A stretch of 12,767 nt of DNA, taken from NCBI GenBank assembly GCA_022361535.1, contig JAKSAU010000024.1:1-12767 (forward strand), read 5' to 3'. Every line of letters starts with the position of its first letter. Position 1 is the first letter of the stretch. Position numbers and translations under genes: made by a program. Source of the stretch: Desulfobacterales bacterium (GTDB lineage Bacteria; Desulfobacterota; Desulfobacteria; Desulfobacterales; Desulfobacteraceae). Positions 1-7,340 of the stretch are shown here, piece by piece. The notes under the pieces are model-generated. The model saw nothing but the letters and a program-made list of their open reading frames with translations, searched no databases and was not told the origin of the DNA.

Positions 1-811
1 CTGGTGCTGTATTAATATTGACTCTTCCGGAAAACTGATACTTTTCCTGAGTAGAATCATCGGTTAGAATACCGTGAACAGTTATCAACTCTTCTGGAAC
101 TATATTAGAAGATCCTGTAGGGTTTTCAGGTTTTACCTCTATATCTTCGGAATTTATGGTGCTACCGTCAAAGAGTGAACGGGTGATTCCTTTAACAAGG
201 AAAAGTTCTGAAATATGAGTAAAGGGGCCATTGGTACAGGTATAGGGTGGATCCAAAGAGAGATAATAATCTGACTCTGCACCACTTATGCCGGTTACAG
301 CCTCATCATCGCGGGTATCTATCCAGTCTTGGATGCAATTTACCAAGGCTTGTTCATCTTCTGCCATAGGACCAAAAAAACGTTCCCAAATCTGGTAATG
401 GTCAGGATTAGACTCTCTTCCCGGGTGATCTTTGATCAGAGCATTTACTTGGAGCTTTCCAAGCTCATCACTGATTTCCAATACAAGGTTGTCAGGTTCA
501 ACTCCCATAGCTTCGACTGCGATGGATAGCTTTTCAGGTCTGGCCCATTCTTCCTGGAGTGAATCTACTTCTGTTGTCGCGGCATCTTCTACGAGGATTG
601 CCATGGCCAAATGCAGGCCTGCCATGGCTTGTTCTTTGGCCATAAACCGGTCGGCTTCCTGCCCGGAAACCATGGCAGATTGGCCGGTGCGCCTTGCCAG
701 TTCAATGCCGCTAACCACAAGAACAGATATCACCGCAAGCACGACAAGGAGGGCCATCCCGGACTCTCCGGCCAATATAAGACATCTTCTATGTCCTCGT
801 CGCTTTGGCAT
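1..811 (-). CDS. gspK: GspK, type II secretion minor pseudopilin (3' end cut by window edge)
   Basis: Large minor pseudopilin that, in the known family, caps the tip of the type II secretion pseudopilus with GspI and GspJ. I translated this frame by hand: about 270 codons are present and the frame is open to the window edge, so the C-terminus is missing. It starts at an ATG overlapping the gspJ stop by one base (TAATG). An 18-residue basic leader ends in ESG, followed by the hydrophobic helix MALLVVLAVISVLVV; the usual Glu at position +5 is absent, as is typical of GspK. Further in, ELGKLQVNALI, DWIDTRDDE, a YY...PPY...NGPF stretch, an ISEL...VKG segment and a GRVNINTAP segment all match GspK. 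It is the last visible gene of a gspGHIJK operon. Family assignment is secure; the total length is unknown. Confidence 0.93.
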   Translation of the reverse strand, partial: MPKRRGHRRCLILAGESGMALLVVLAVISVLVVSGIELARRTGQSAMVSGQEADRFMAKEQAMAGLHLAMAILVEDAATTEVDSLQEEWARPEKLSIAVEAMGVEPDNLVLEISDELGKLQVNALIKDHPGRESNPDHYQIWERFFGPMAEDEQALVNCIQDWIDTRDDEAVTGISGAESDYYLSLDPPYTCTNGPFTHISELFLVKGITRSLFDGSTINSEDIEVKPENPTGSSNIVPEELITVHGILTDDSTQEKYQFSGRVNINTAP

Positions 812-1500
812 TATGTGATTGTCCTGTTAACAGAAAGTGGAATCATGGTCTTTATTTCTTTGTTTTTTCCGTCACGCTCTATGGTAATGGTTATGTCTAA
901 TTGGGCGGGCAGGGCATGGCCGTATTCTTCATCCAGAGAATTCCAGGTATCCCACTCTTTTCCGTCCCGATCAATATAGACCAGATCAAACCCGAGAATG
1001 TTTTTAAACAGTATTGGATCAACGCATGGATCTGGTTCAGCTTCCTGAGTATACGGAACTGCCGGGCGATCACTGCGATGAAGGTCAATCCGTCCGTCAT
1101 TGTCGTAGACATAATATGTCACCCGGGTTATGCCGGTATTAATACCGGAAAGCCGCACCGGGGTGAGGCTGGCGAAACTGAGAGTGGATACGCTAACCCC
1201 GTTTATGATGTCACGAAGGCCTATAAATTCGAAGGCCGTTTTTTCTTCAGAGGATATAGCCTCAGCCTTTTTAAACTGTGGTGGTTGGAGAATAAAAATT
1301 TGCTCTATATCGCTAATTACGGTTTTAAGTCCGATTCCTTGTTCTTGACTGCCCGACTGGTGGTTCCGGATGATGCGGCTTGAGGCAGTAAAGGCATTAA
1401 AGGATGAAAAAAGGGTTAAAATTATGATGGAAAAAACTGCAAGGGCGACCAATACCTCGACCAGGGTAAATCCAAAGTGACCTGTCCTGTTATCAGTCAT
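811..1500 (-). CDS. gspJ: GspJ, type II secretion minor pseudopilin
   Basis: Minor pseudopilin of the type II secretion system, expected to join GspI and GspK in the complex at the pseudopilus tip in the periplasm. It has 229 residues, a normal GspJ length. The prepilin peptidase site is visible: a 10-residue leader ending in HFG is followed by FTLVEVLVALAVFSIIILTL, with Glu at position +5 of the mature protein. The C-terminal half contains VTYYVYD and ILGFDLVYIDRDGKEWDTW segments like the GspJ beta domain. The ATG overlaps the end of gspI by 8 bases and its stop shares one base with the gspK start, so it is probably translationally coupled to both. No strong Shine-Dalgarno is seen, which fits coupling. 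Confidence 0.92.
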   Translation of the reverse strand: MTDNRTGHFGFTLVEVLVALAVFSIIILTLFSSFNAFTASSRIIRNHQSGSQEQGIGLKTVISDIEQIFILQPPQFKKAEAISSEEKTAFEFIGLRDIINGVSVSTLSFASLTPVRLSGINTGITRVTYYVYDNDGRIDLHRSDRPAVPYTQEAEPDPCVDPILFKNILGFDLVYIDRDGKEWDTWNSLDEEYGHALPAQLDITITIERDGKNKEIKTMIPLSVNRTIT

Positions 1501-1891
1501 TTATATACCGCCATGTTTCTACTTTGAATTGCCTTCCGCGGCTCTGATCAGAAACTTCCACAAGGATTTTTTTTAACCGGCTTGCCCGGTCCCCGGATAA
1601 TATTCCTTCCCAGTCAGCCAATTCATCAGCAGACACGATTTCAACAGAGGTGGTATACCTGGTTTGGAAATCTTCAGATGTGCTTTGCAATTCTTCCGAA
1701 TCAAAATCTAAAAGTGGTAATGCAGCAAGTTGCTGCCGAACCAGCATCTGGGCTGATTCTTTGAATTGAACAGATTCAGACAGGTCAACTGTGGAAGACT
1801 GCAGTTGAAATAGAGTTGCCAGCACAATGGCCATTACTGCCATGCTGACCAGGATTTCGATCAGGGTAAACCCCTTGTCAATTACAATCAT
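1493..1891 (-). CDS. gspI: GspI, type II secretion minor pseudopilin
   Basis: Minor pseudopilin, in the known system the nucleating partner of GspJ and GspK at the pseudopilus tip. It has 132 residues, as usual for the family. The leader MIVIDKG is followed by FTLIEILVSMAVMAIVLATL, giving Gly at -1, Phe at +1 and Glu at +5 of the prepilin peptidase site. The sequence after the helix (AQMLVRQQLAALPL) resembles the conserved region after the GspI helix. It ends in WRYIND, fitting the short GspI beta sheet. The gene overlaps gspH by 14 bases upstream and gspJ by 8 bases downstream. Identity as GspI rather than GspH rests on its position between the two and on its length. Confidence 0.88.
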   Translation of the reverse strand: MIVIDKGFTLIEILVSMAVMAIVLATLFQLQSSTVDLSESVQFKESAQMLVRQQLAALPLLDFDSEELQSTSEDFQTRYTTSVEIVSADELADWEGILSGDRASRLKKILVEVSDQSRGRQFKVETWRYIND

Positions 1892-2465
1892 TGAAAGACA
1901 CGTCTCCCTGGATAATTTCTATATCCGGTAAAAACGGTTGGAGTCTGAGAGTTACTATCTGGTCATCTTCCTCCATATGGATTAATGCCATATCCGAGTA
2001 GCCTTGTGGGTAAAAGCGGATATGGACATCTTCAATGTGATGGTCTTCAGGTTCGTTTCTAACCTCGATTTTTGTAAAAACAAAGTCCGACAGGTACTCA
2101 GCAGGTTCGGTATTGTCCTGAGTTTTCCCTATTGGAACATCTCCATTTTTATACTCTTGATCCATCTGATTGTTTTCTATTTCATTGGTTTCAGCTGTTA
2201 CCCAGGCTTTGCCCTCGATCATATCTAAGTGGAGAATCAAAGTGCTGCCATCTTTAAGAGCCTTTTGCTTGAGTGATGAAATAACTCCTGCAAGTTTATG
2301 AGATTTCTGATCCTGTACACCGGGGAAAAGTCCCGGTCTTGTGAAAAAAGGGAGAGTAAAAAAAGCCAAGATCGAAAGAATGAACATCACCACAATGAGT
2401 TCAATCAATGAAAATCCTGATGTGGACCAGGGTTTATTCAAGCTCCCAGCTGTTGATATCTGCAT
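1878..2465 (-). CDS. gspH: GspH-like type II secretion minor pseudopilin
   Basis: Minor pseudopilin expected to link the GspI-J-K tip to the GspG shaft. I chose the internal ATG at 2465 (195 residues) over the upstream ATG at 2501, because GGAGGCGAAGGAAAAA directly precedes it and it gives a plausible 17-residue leader. The leader ends in TSG before [20 protein letters not shown], with Glu at +5. The body is longer and more acidic than many GspH proteins and diverges from the family after the helix, which is normal because only the N-terminus is conserved. The start lies inside gspG (32-base overlap), and the 3' end overlaps gspI by 14 bases. GspH is inferred from gene order G-H-I-J-K; a generic prepilin is the fallback. 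Confidence 0.82.
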   Translation of the reverse strand: MQISTAGSLNKPWSTSGFSLIELIVVMFILSILAFFTLPFFTRPGLFPGVQDQKSHKLAGVISSLKQKALKDGSTLILHLDMIEGKAWVTAETNEIENNQMDQEYKNGDVPIGKTQDNTEPAEYLSDFVFTKIEVRNEPEDHHIEDVHIRFYPQGYSDMALIHMEEDDQIVTLRLQPFLPDIEIIQGDVSFNDCN

Positions 2466-2868
2466 TTTTTCCTTCGCCTCCCGGGGCTGCGTCTGCACCA
2501 TAGGAAATTATATCGTATTCTTCATGAACACCGGGTGACAGGTACAAATACTCTTTGCCCCAAGGATCTTTAGGGACACTTTTCTTATCCAGATAGCCGT
2601 TTTCATTCCAATTCGGTGCCTGGGGATCTGTAGCCGGTTTTTCAATCAAGGCCATCAATCCTTGTTCAGTAGAGGGGTATGTACCGTTATCCAAGCGGTA
2701 GAGCTTAAGGCTGGTTTCGATTGCGGCGATATCTACTTTTGCCTTGACTGTCTTTGCTTCATCTGTCCTTCCCATATACCTGGGTACAATCATTCCAGCC
2801 AATATACCGAGAATTACAACAACTACCATCAACTCAATGAATGAAAAGCCTTTTTCATTGGAAATCAT
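2434..2868 (-). CDS. gspG: GspG, major pseudopilin of type II secretion
   Basis: Major pseudopilin that polymerises into the periplasmic piston of the type II secretion machine. The 144-residue form starting at ATG 2868 is preferred over an ATG at 2964: it has an AAAGAGGT ribosome site about 7 bases upstream and a classic short leader, MISNEKG, before [20 protein letters not shown] (Glu at +5). Family hallmarks follow: [36 protein letters not shown], and at the end [17 protein letters not shown], which holds the calcium-binding loop acids known from GspG. It is the first gene of the minus-strand operon. The core genes gspC, D, E and F are not upstream of it, so they must lie beyond gspK or elsewhere. 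Confidence 0.96.
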   Translation of the reverse strand: MISNEKGFSFIELMVVVVILGILAGMIVPRYMGRTDEAKTVKAKVDIAAIETSLKLYRLDNGTYPSTEQGLMALIEKPATDPQAPNWNENGYLDKKSVPKDPWGKEYLYLSPGVHEEYDIISYGADAAPGGEGKNADINSWELE

Positions 2869-2898
2869 CAGAAACCTCTTTTTAGATCGTTTAGCAAC

Positions 2899-2919
2899 AT
2901 TATATAGAGTCGGATTATA
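2899..2919 (-). promoter_or_regulatory. Possible -10 elements upstream of gspG
   Basis: On the minus strand two exact TATAAT hexamers occur in AT-rich DNA upstream of gspG, at 2914-2919 and 2899-2904. Neither has a good -35 hexamer at 16-18 bases, so this is a tentative promoter region. It would give a leader of only some 25-40 bases before the gspG ribosome site. It is the only promoter-like signal between the pilZ-type gene and gspG. Confidence 0.25.
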
Positions 2920-2968
2920 ACTAAACTTTTTCGAACTTTTATTACATAAAAATGTAAAAAACAATGAG

Positions 2969-3031
2969 AAAAAACGGTAAATGGCTATATCTCAGTCTGA
3001 TTGCGATGTGCGGGGAGAGTATTGGCCATTT
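2969..3031 (-). terminator. Imperfect Rho-independent terminator after the PilZ gene
   Basis: On the minus strand AAATGGC, which overlaps the PilZ gene stop codon (3025-3031), pairs with GCCATTT (2979-2985). Additional imperfect CTC/GAG pairing lies inside. Four bases past the hairpin comes a run of six T (2969-2974). The loop is long, so this is a plausible rather than strong terminator separating the PilZ gene from the gsp operon. Confidence 0.4.
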
Positions 3032-3497
3032 AAAAATTGTAAAGAAAGTACTTTCCTAAATCGTCGTAGTGGTCGTGATTTGTGAATTCACACCCGAATT
3101 TTACTGGCGGAACGACTCGCCGTATTTGGATTTGTCTTGAAATTTTTGAGTGGTTGGAATCATCAAGTATAAACTCAATTTGAAGCACATCGCCTACCGT
3201 ATAAGGTACTTTGCTGGCAATACTTATTTGAATGCCATGTTGGGAAATATCCACTACAGTAAGAGGGGTCTTGTCGTTTTTTCCAATAACAAATCCTTTT
3301 AGGTTCACTTTTTTGCGAACAAACCGTCTGCGTTCTAAAAGGATTGAAAACGTATGCTGGCATTTGCATTTATATTTCAATCTTACTTCAGCTTTATGGC
3401 CTATAAATTTGGAGACATCTTTTGAATAAGATTTTCCGCAGGAAGGGCAGGGAATTACAGCCTGGAGGGAAGGGGTTACAAAAATTTTTTTAATCAT
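3030..3497 (-). CDS. Zinc-ribbon plus PilZ domain protein (probable c-di-GMP receptor)
   Basis: A 155-residue soluble protein with two parts. Residues 17-48 hold CPSC and, 24 residues later, CKCQH, a likely zinc-binding ribbon. From residue 57 comes a PilZ domain: R57-RFV-R61 fits the RxxxR cyclic-di-GMP motif, and D83-I-S85-Q-H-G88 fits the D/NxSxxG motif. Both parts of the known ligand signature are therefore intact, and binding of cyclic-di-GMP is expected from the family. No membrane segment or output enzyme domain is present, so it probably acts by protein contact. It sits upstream of gspG on the same strand but behind a possible terminator. Only about 30 bases separate its ATG from the tRNA terminator and no own promoter is visible. 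The partner is unknown; a link to the secretion operon is inference only. Confidence 0.85.
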   Translation of the reverse strand: MIKKIFVTPSLQAVIPCPSCGKSYSKDVSKFIGHKAEVRLKYKCKCQHTFSILLERRRFVRKKVNLKGFVIGKNDKTPLTVVDISQHGIQISIASKVPYTVGDVLQIEFILDDSNHSKISRQIQIRRVVPPVKFGCEFTNHDHYDDLGKYFLYNF

Positions 3498-3526
3498 GAT
3501 CAGCTACTTTGAATTCAGCTCAAGTC

Positions 3527-3562
3527 AAAAAGGCTTTCAACGCGGATCCGTTAAAAGCCTTT
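3527..3562 (-). terminator. Rho-independent terminator of tRNA-Lys
   Basis: AAAGGCTTT (3529-3537) and AAAGCCTTT (3554-3562) are perfect inverted repeats. Inside them, after one mismatch, AACG pairs with CGTT around a six-base loop. Read on the minus strand, the hairpin ends in GCCTTTTTGACTT, giving a five-T tail. It lies just after the tRNA 3' end, as expected for a tRNA terminator. Confidence 0.78.
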
Positions 3563-3569
3563 ATTTTCA

Positions 3570-3645
<76 letters not shown>

Positions 3646-3662
3646 ATGAAATTAACGCAAGG

Positions 3663-3691
3663 AAGATATCAGCGATACTCCATGATGTCAA
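3663..3691 (-). promoter_or_regulatory. Sigma-70 promoter of tRNA-Lys
   Basis: On the minus strand a consensus -35 TTGACA (3686-3691) is followed after 17 bases by TATCTT (3663-3668). Transcription would start about ten bases before the tRNA 5' end at 3645, an ideal arrangement for a stable RNA promoter. It is also the nearest good promoter upstream of the PilZ gene. Confidence 0.72.
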
Positions 3692-3733
3692 TGACTTTTT
3701 TGGGTCCCAGCCGCATAGAGGACAATAAACCGG

Positions 3734-3763
3734 TTGACCCCTTTGAGCTGAGTTTGATATATT
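3734..3763 (+). promoter_or_regulatory. Sigma-70 promoter of the hemL operon
   Basis: TTGACC (3734-3739) is followed after 18 bases by TATATT (3758-3763), each hexamer one base away from consensus. A start near 3770 would leave a leader of about 50 bases before the hemL ATG. This promoter diverges from the tRNA-Lys promoter; the two -35 hexamers are some 42 bases apart. Confidence 0.62.
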
Positions 3764-3820
3764 GCAGTGTTTTGGGAAATGAATCTAATTTAATCACTTA
3801 TACATATAAGGAATGATCAT

Positions 3821-5107
3821 ATGGGACTGACAAAATCCACGGATTTGTTTGAGGCGGCAAAAAATCTGATTCCAGGCGGGGTTAATTCTCCTGTACGGGC
3901 TTGCGGCTCTGTTGGCGGCGAGCCTGTGTTCATTGAAAAAGGAGAGGGTGCAAGGTTATATGATGCAGATGGCAATTCCTATATTGATTATGTCTTGTCC
4001 TGGGGCCCGCTGATTCTAGGGCATCGGCCTGCCAATGTGATCGAGGAACTCAAAAGGGTGTTGGATATTGGTACAAGTTTTGGCGCACCTACAGCCCTTG
4101 AAACCGAACTGGCCCAATTGGTTGTGGATATGGTGGATTCAGTTGATATGATACGAATGGTTAATTCAGGTACTGAGGCCACCATGAGTGCCATACGACT
4201 TGCAAGAGGATATACAGGTCGTGATCTTATCGTTAAGTTTGACGGGTGCTATCACGGCCATGCAGATACATTGCTGGTCGCAGCAGGATCGGGTATTGCC
4301 ACATTGGGCATTCCCGGAAGTCCCGGAGTGCCTGAAGATGTGATTAGAAACACACTGTCGCTTACCTACAATAACGTTGAAGAATTTGAGCAGCTCATGA
4401 CTGAAAAGGGTGATGAGATCGCCTGCGTCATTTTAGAACCTGTTGCAGGCAATATGGGTATGGTTAGACCCAGTAAGAAATTCCTTGATTCTCTAAGGAC
4501 TTTGACAGAAAAACATGGTGCTTTGCTCATTTTTGATGAAGTTATGACCGGATTTAGAGTTGGCGGCAGGACATGTGCCCAAGGGTTCTTTAATATCACA
4601 CCCGATCTGACTTGTTTTGGTAAGGTTATTGGCGGCGGTCTTCCAGTAGGTGCCTATGGTGGAAAACGGCAAATTATGGAGCAGATTGCCCCTGTAGGAT
4701 CAGTATATCAGGCTGGTACTCTTTCAGGTAACCCTCTGGCCATGGCGGCCGGCGTCGCCACTTTGACTGCACTCAAAGAAGACAGTGTTTACGCAGATAT
4801 GGACCGAAGAGCAGACATGTTGGTTTCCGGATTTAAAAATGCTGCAGACCAAGCAGGGATTCCTTTGCAAGTAGATCATATTGGGTCTATGGCCGGTTTC
4901 TTTTTTACAGATCAGGACGTACATAATTTTGATGATGCCAAAACCTGCGATTTGGATCGGTTTGCTAAGTTCTACCGTGGTATGCTGGCCAAGGGTATTT
5001 ATCTTGCGCCATCTCAGTTTGAAGCCTGTTTTGTTTCTGCTGCACATTCAGATGCAGACATTGAAGAAACAGTGGCCGCTGCTAAAGCGGTAATGGAAAC
5101 GCTTTAA
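3821..5107 (+). CDS. hemL: Glutamate-1-semialdehyde 2,1-aminomutase
   Basis: PLP enzyme that converts glutamate-1-semialdehyde to 5-aminolevulinate, the last step of the C5 route to haem, sirohaem and cobalamin. It is cytoplasmic. The 428 residues match the usual full length. The N-terminus [13 protein letters not shown] is the family signature. The glycine-rich [16 protein letters not shown] (115-130), the DGCYHGHAD segment, [10 protein letters not shown] (237-246) and the PLP lysine in [17 protein letters not shown] (Lys268) are all present, so the enzyme should be active. The start is supported by AAGGA nine bases upstream of the ATG. It is the first gene of a plus-strand operon; its TAA shares a base with the mpl ATG. 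The glutamyl-tRNA reductase partner (hemA) is not in the window. Confidence 0.97.
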   Translation: MGLTKSTDLFEAAKNLIPGGVNSPVRACGSVGGEPVFIEKGEGARLYDADGNSYIDYVLSWGPLILGHRPANVIEELKRVLDIGTSFGAPTALETELAQLVVDMVDSVDMIRMVNSGTEATMSAIRLARGYTGRDLIVKFDGCYHGHADTLLVAAGSGIATLGIPGSPGVPEDVIRNTLSLTYNNVEEFEQLMTEKGDEIACVILEPVAGNMGMVRPSKKFLDSLRTLTEKHGALLIFDEVMTGFRVGGRTCAQGFFNITPDLTCFGKVIGGGLPVGAYGGKRQIMEQIAPVGSVYQAGTLSGNPLAMAAGVATLTALKEDSVYADMDRRADMLVSGFKNAADQAGIPLQVDHIGSMAGFFFTDQDVHNFDDAKTCDLDRFAKFYRGMLAKGIYLAPSQFEACFVSAAHSDADIEETVAAAKAVMETL

Positions 5108-6537
5108 TGACAAAATCGATTAAGCGTATCCATTTAACTGCAGCCTGTGGTACCGGAATGGGAACCCTGGCTTGTATCCTCAAGGAGATGGGATATGAGG
5201 TCACAGGATCAGATCAGAATGTTTATCCGCCTATGAGCGACTTTCTGGTGGAAAACGGCATCACACTTTTTTCAGGCTATGATCCTTCAAACATCAGTGA
5301 TGATCCTTCAAAGGTACCGGACCTTGTCATTATCGGTAATGCAATTAGCCGTGATAACCCTGAAGCCGTGGCTGTCATGGAAAGAGGTATTCCATATATG
5401 TCCATGCCACAGGCCGTGAATCACTTTATCGCTGGTGATAAAAAAATTATCCTGGTGACAGGTACCCACGGGAAAACAACAACGTCTTCCATCATGGCGC
5501 ATCTTTTGGAAAGTGCCGGTTTATCTCCTTCATTTATGGTGGGGGGCATTTTAAAAGATTTTAATTCCTCTTTCAAGATCGGGTCCGGGGAATACATGGT
5601 GATTGAAGGGGATGAGTATGATACGGCTTTTTTCGATAAAGGACCCAAATTCATGCACTATGATCCCTATATCACCATAATGACAGGAATTGAATTTGAC
5701 CACGCTGATATTTTTACCGACCTGGATCATATCTGCAGAGTATTCACTGACCTGATCCGAAAAATAAAAGGCAAAAGCCATATTATTGCCTGTAATGAAA
5801 ATCAGACTCTGAATACGGTGCTGAAACAAGCCGGTGTTGATGCTCATACTTATGGTGACGGCGGCAACTGGCAGATTACAGATCATTGCCAGGACGTTGA
5901 TTGGGGTGCAATTAATTGCCAGCCTAGAACGCTTGCGAAAATTTTAGGACCGGATACCGGAATTGATCTTCAAACCCCTCTTCAGGGAAGGCATAATTTG
6001 CTGAACGCAACTGCCTGTGTGGCTGCAGCCAGAAGTATAGGAATAAGTGAAGCAGACATTGCAAAAGGGCTGGCGACCTTTTCAGGTATAAAAAGACGGC
6101 AGGAAGTCCGGGGGGTGGCCCGCGGCGTGACTGTAATGGATGATTTTGCCCATCATCCGTCTGCGGTAAAAGAGACCATTGCCGCGGTAAAACCTTTTTA
6201 TCCGGACGGAAGAATCGTTGCTGTTTTTGAGCCTAGGACCAATACCAGTATGCGTAATATTTTCCAGGACATTTATCCGGCATCCTTTGATTTGGCAGAT
6301 TTGGTTTGTATCTGTTCCCCTGGAGTGAAAAAAAATATCCCTGATGAGGAACGGTTTTTACCGGCAACTTTGGCTTCTGACATACAAGATAGAGGGATTA
6401 CAGCAAATCATTTTGACGATCCGGGTCAAGTGATTGATTTTCTTTTGCCGGAATTGAAATCGGGTGACCTTGTACTTATTATGTCCAATGGCGGTTTCGG
6501 TAATATCCATCAACGGCTTTTGGAGAAACTTGGGTGA
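5107..6537 (+). CDS. mpl: UDP-MurNAc:L-Ala-gamma-D-Glu-meso-DAP ligase (murein peptide recycling)
   Basis: ATP-dependent Mur-type ligase that joins recovered murein tripeptide to UDP-N-acetylmuramate, returning it to wall synthesis in the cytoplasm. It has 476 residues, as in the family. The N-terminal Rossmann segment has ACGTGMGTLA (13-22). The ATP P-loop is GTHGKTTT (119-126). EGDEYDTAFFDKGPKF (167-182) is the Mpl-type signature that separates it from MurC. RHNLLNATA near residue 300 and MDDFAHHPSAVKETI near 345 complete the middle and C-terminal Mur domains. It overlaps hemL by one base and the next gene by four (GTGA), so translation is probably coupled. The hemL-mpl pairing itself has no obvious biochemical logic. 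MurC is the main alternative but fits the signature less well. Confidence 0.95.
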   Translation: MTKSIKRIHLTAACGTGMGTLACILKEMGYEVTGSDQNVYPPMSDFLVENGITLFSGYDPSNISDDPSKVPDLVIIGNAISRDNPEAVAVMERGIPYMSMPQAVNHFIAGDKKIILVTGTHGKTTTSSIMAHLLESAGLSPSFMVGGILKDFNSSFKIGSGEYMVIEGDEYDTAFFDKGPKFMHYDPYITIMTGIEFDHADIFTDLDHICRVFTDLIRKIKGKSHIIACNENQTLNTVLKQAGVDAHTYGDGGNWQITDHCQDVDWGAINCQPRTLAKILGPDTGIDLQTPLQGRHNLLNATACVAAARSIGISEADIAKGLATFSGIKRRQEVRGVARGVTVMDDFAHHPSAVKETIAAVKPFYPDGRIVAVFEPRTNTSMRNIFQDIYPASFDLADLVCICSPGVKKNIPDEERFLPATLASDIQDRGITANHFDDPGQVIDFLLPELKSGDLVLIMSNGGFGNIHQRLLEKLG

Positions 6538-6734
6538 AACAAGTCGGTATTAGAGTTGTCGGTATCGGCATAGTTCACCTGCTATTATACGGATACCTGG
6601 TTCCATTTGAGATCTATCCCAGGTTCGGCAGCAATGGCTTAAGCTTTGCGTTGATTCTGGCAGTGCTTATATCTATTGGTATAATGGGAACATTGGTATT
6701 GGGAAAAAACAATAAAAAGAAAAAAGGAGAATAA
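6534..6734 (+). CDS. Small two-helix membrane protein of unknown function
   Basis: A 66-residue protein starting with GTG in a GTGA overlap with the mpl stop. Two hydrophobic helices are clear, about residues 7-25 and 37-57, joined by a short loop with the charged FEIYPRFG segment. A lysine-rich tail (KNNKKKKGE) suggests that the C-terminus faces the cytoplasm, and therefore the N-terminus too. I do not recognise a family. The gene is supported by tight coupling on both sides: it starts inside mpl and its stop is 3 bases before the hemerythrin-like ATG, whose ribosome site AAGGAG lies inside its last codons. Function cannot be given; its place suggests co-expression with the hemerythrin-like protein. 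Confidence 0.75.
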   Translation: MKQVGIRVVGIGIVHLLLYGYLVPFEIYPRFGSNGLSFALILAVLISIGIMGTLVLGKNNKKKKGE

Positions 6735-6737
6735 CCC

Positions 6738-7166
6738 ATGGACCATATCAAGGAATGGGATGAAAAATATAGTGTTGATATACCAGAGTTGGATGAGTGC
6801 CAGAAAGAGATTCTTTCCAAATTTAACACACTTATTGAGTTGAAAGTAAATAAGGCCGACGCCAAGACTGTAACCAATATGATATCTGAGATTAACGATT
6901 TCAGTAAAATGTACTTTGCCAAAGAAGAAAAACTGCTACGCAAAAGAAAATACCCAGACCTGGACACTCATTCAAAGGCCCATCGGCAATTTATAAAAAA
7001 CTCTATCAGCTTGCGCCGTGAAATAGCAGAAGATGTAGAGAATTTGACCATGGAAGTCATTGTAGAACTTCGCGACTGGCTTGTGGATCATATTGAAACC
7101 AGTGACTCCCTTTACGTACCTTTTTTGAGAATTCACCAATACATTGATGATGTAGACAAAAAGTAG
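6738..7166 (+). CDS. Hemerythrin-like protein with incomplete di-iron site
   Basis: A 142-residue single-domain protein of the bacteriohemerythrin family, normally a four-helix bundle that binds oxygen or iron at a di-iron site. The fold signature is clear: WDEKYSVDI near the start, EEKLLRKRKYP (63-73), HSKAH (78-82), and WLVDHIETSD (114-123). Ligands present are Glu63, His78, His82, His118 and Asp123. The two other histidines are replaced: Gln22 stands where the DEQHK-type His should be (LDECQK), and Tyr59 stands where the HFxxEE His should be (MYFAKEE). In the known structures these two histidines belong to the same iron, so one iron site is kept and one lost. The start has AAGGAG nine bases upstream. 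It is the last gene of the hemL operon; no clear terminator follows. Confidence 0.9.
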   Translation: MDHIKEWDEKYSVDIPELDECQKEILSKFNTLIELKVNKADAKTVTNMISEINDFSKMYFAKEEKLLRKRKYPDLDTHSKAHRQFIKNSISLRREIAEDVENLTMEVIVELRDWLVDHIETSDSLYVPFLRIHQYIDDVDKK

Positions 7167-7221
7167 TGAATTTAGCGTAAAATGTACAAATATTTATTTA
7201 TGGGCGAATAAAGCTTAGTAC

Positions 7222-7249
7222 TTGAAATAAAAGGGGAAATGATTAAAGT
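7222..7249 (+). promoter_or_regulatory. Weak promoter candidate before the basic ORF
   Basis: In the 174-base gap after the hemerythrin-like gene, TTGAAA (7222-7227) is followed after 16 bases by TAAAGT (7244-7249), which matches the -10 consensus at four of six bases. A perfect ten-base palindrome, TCACATGTGA (7274-7283), lies between it and the next start. Weak evidence only; nothing else is seen in this gap. Confidence 0.2.
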
Positions 7250-7340
7250 ATAGAGAAAGGTTAAAGAAACCTATCACATGTGACGATATTCAAGTTAGGT
7301 GTAAGAGATAATAGCAATATATTTAGATGTGTGATTTATC

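Noticed and set aside
432..818. A 128-codon plus-strand open frame at the left end
   Set aside because: It lies antisense to gspK, whose frame carries recognisable GspK motifs throughout; the plus-strand product is low-complexity Ser/Thr-rich with no family signal.
901..1383. A 160-codon plus-strand frame antisense to gspJ
   Set aside because: The gspJ frame has a prepilin site and proper operon overlaps; the opposite frame has no ribosome site or known motif.
2869..2964. An extended 176-residue version of GspG starting at 2964
   Set aside because: It would add 32 residues before a canonical 7-residue leader; the ATG at 2868 has a proper ribosome site.
4724..5047. A 107-codon minus-strand frame inside hemL
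   Set aside because: Antisense to a strongly conserved enzyme; no ribosome site and no domain.
7274..7283. TCACATGTGA as a CRP-type site
   Set aside because: The half-sites are in the opposite order and spacing from the CRP/FNR consensus; kept only as an unassigned palindrome.
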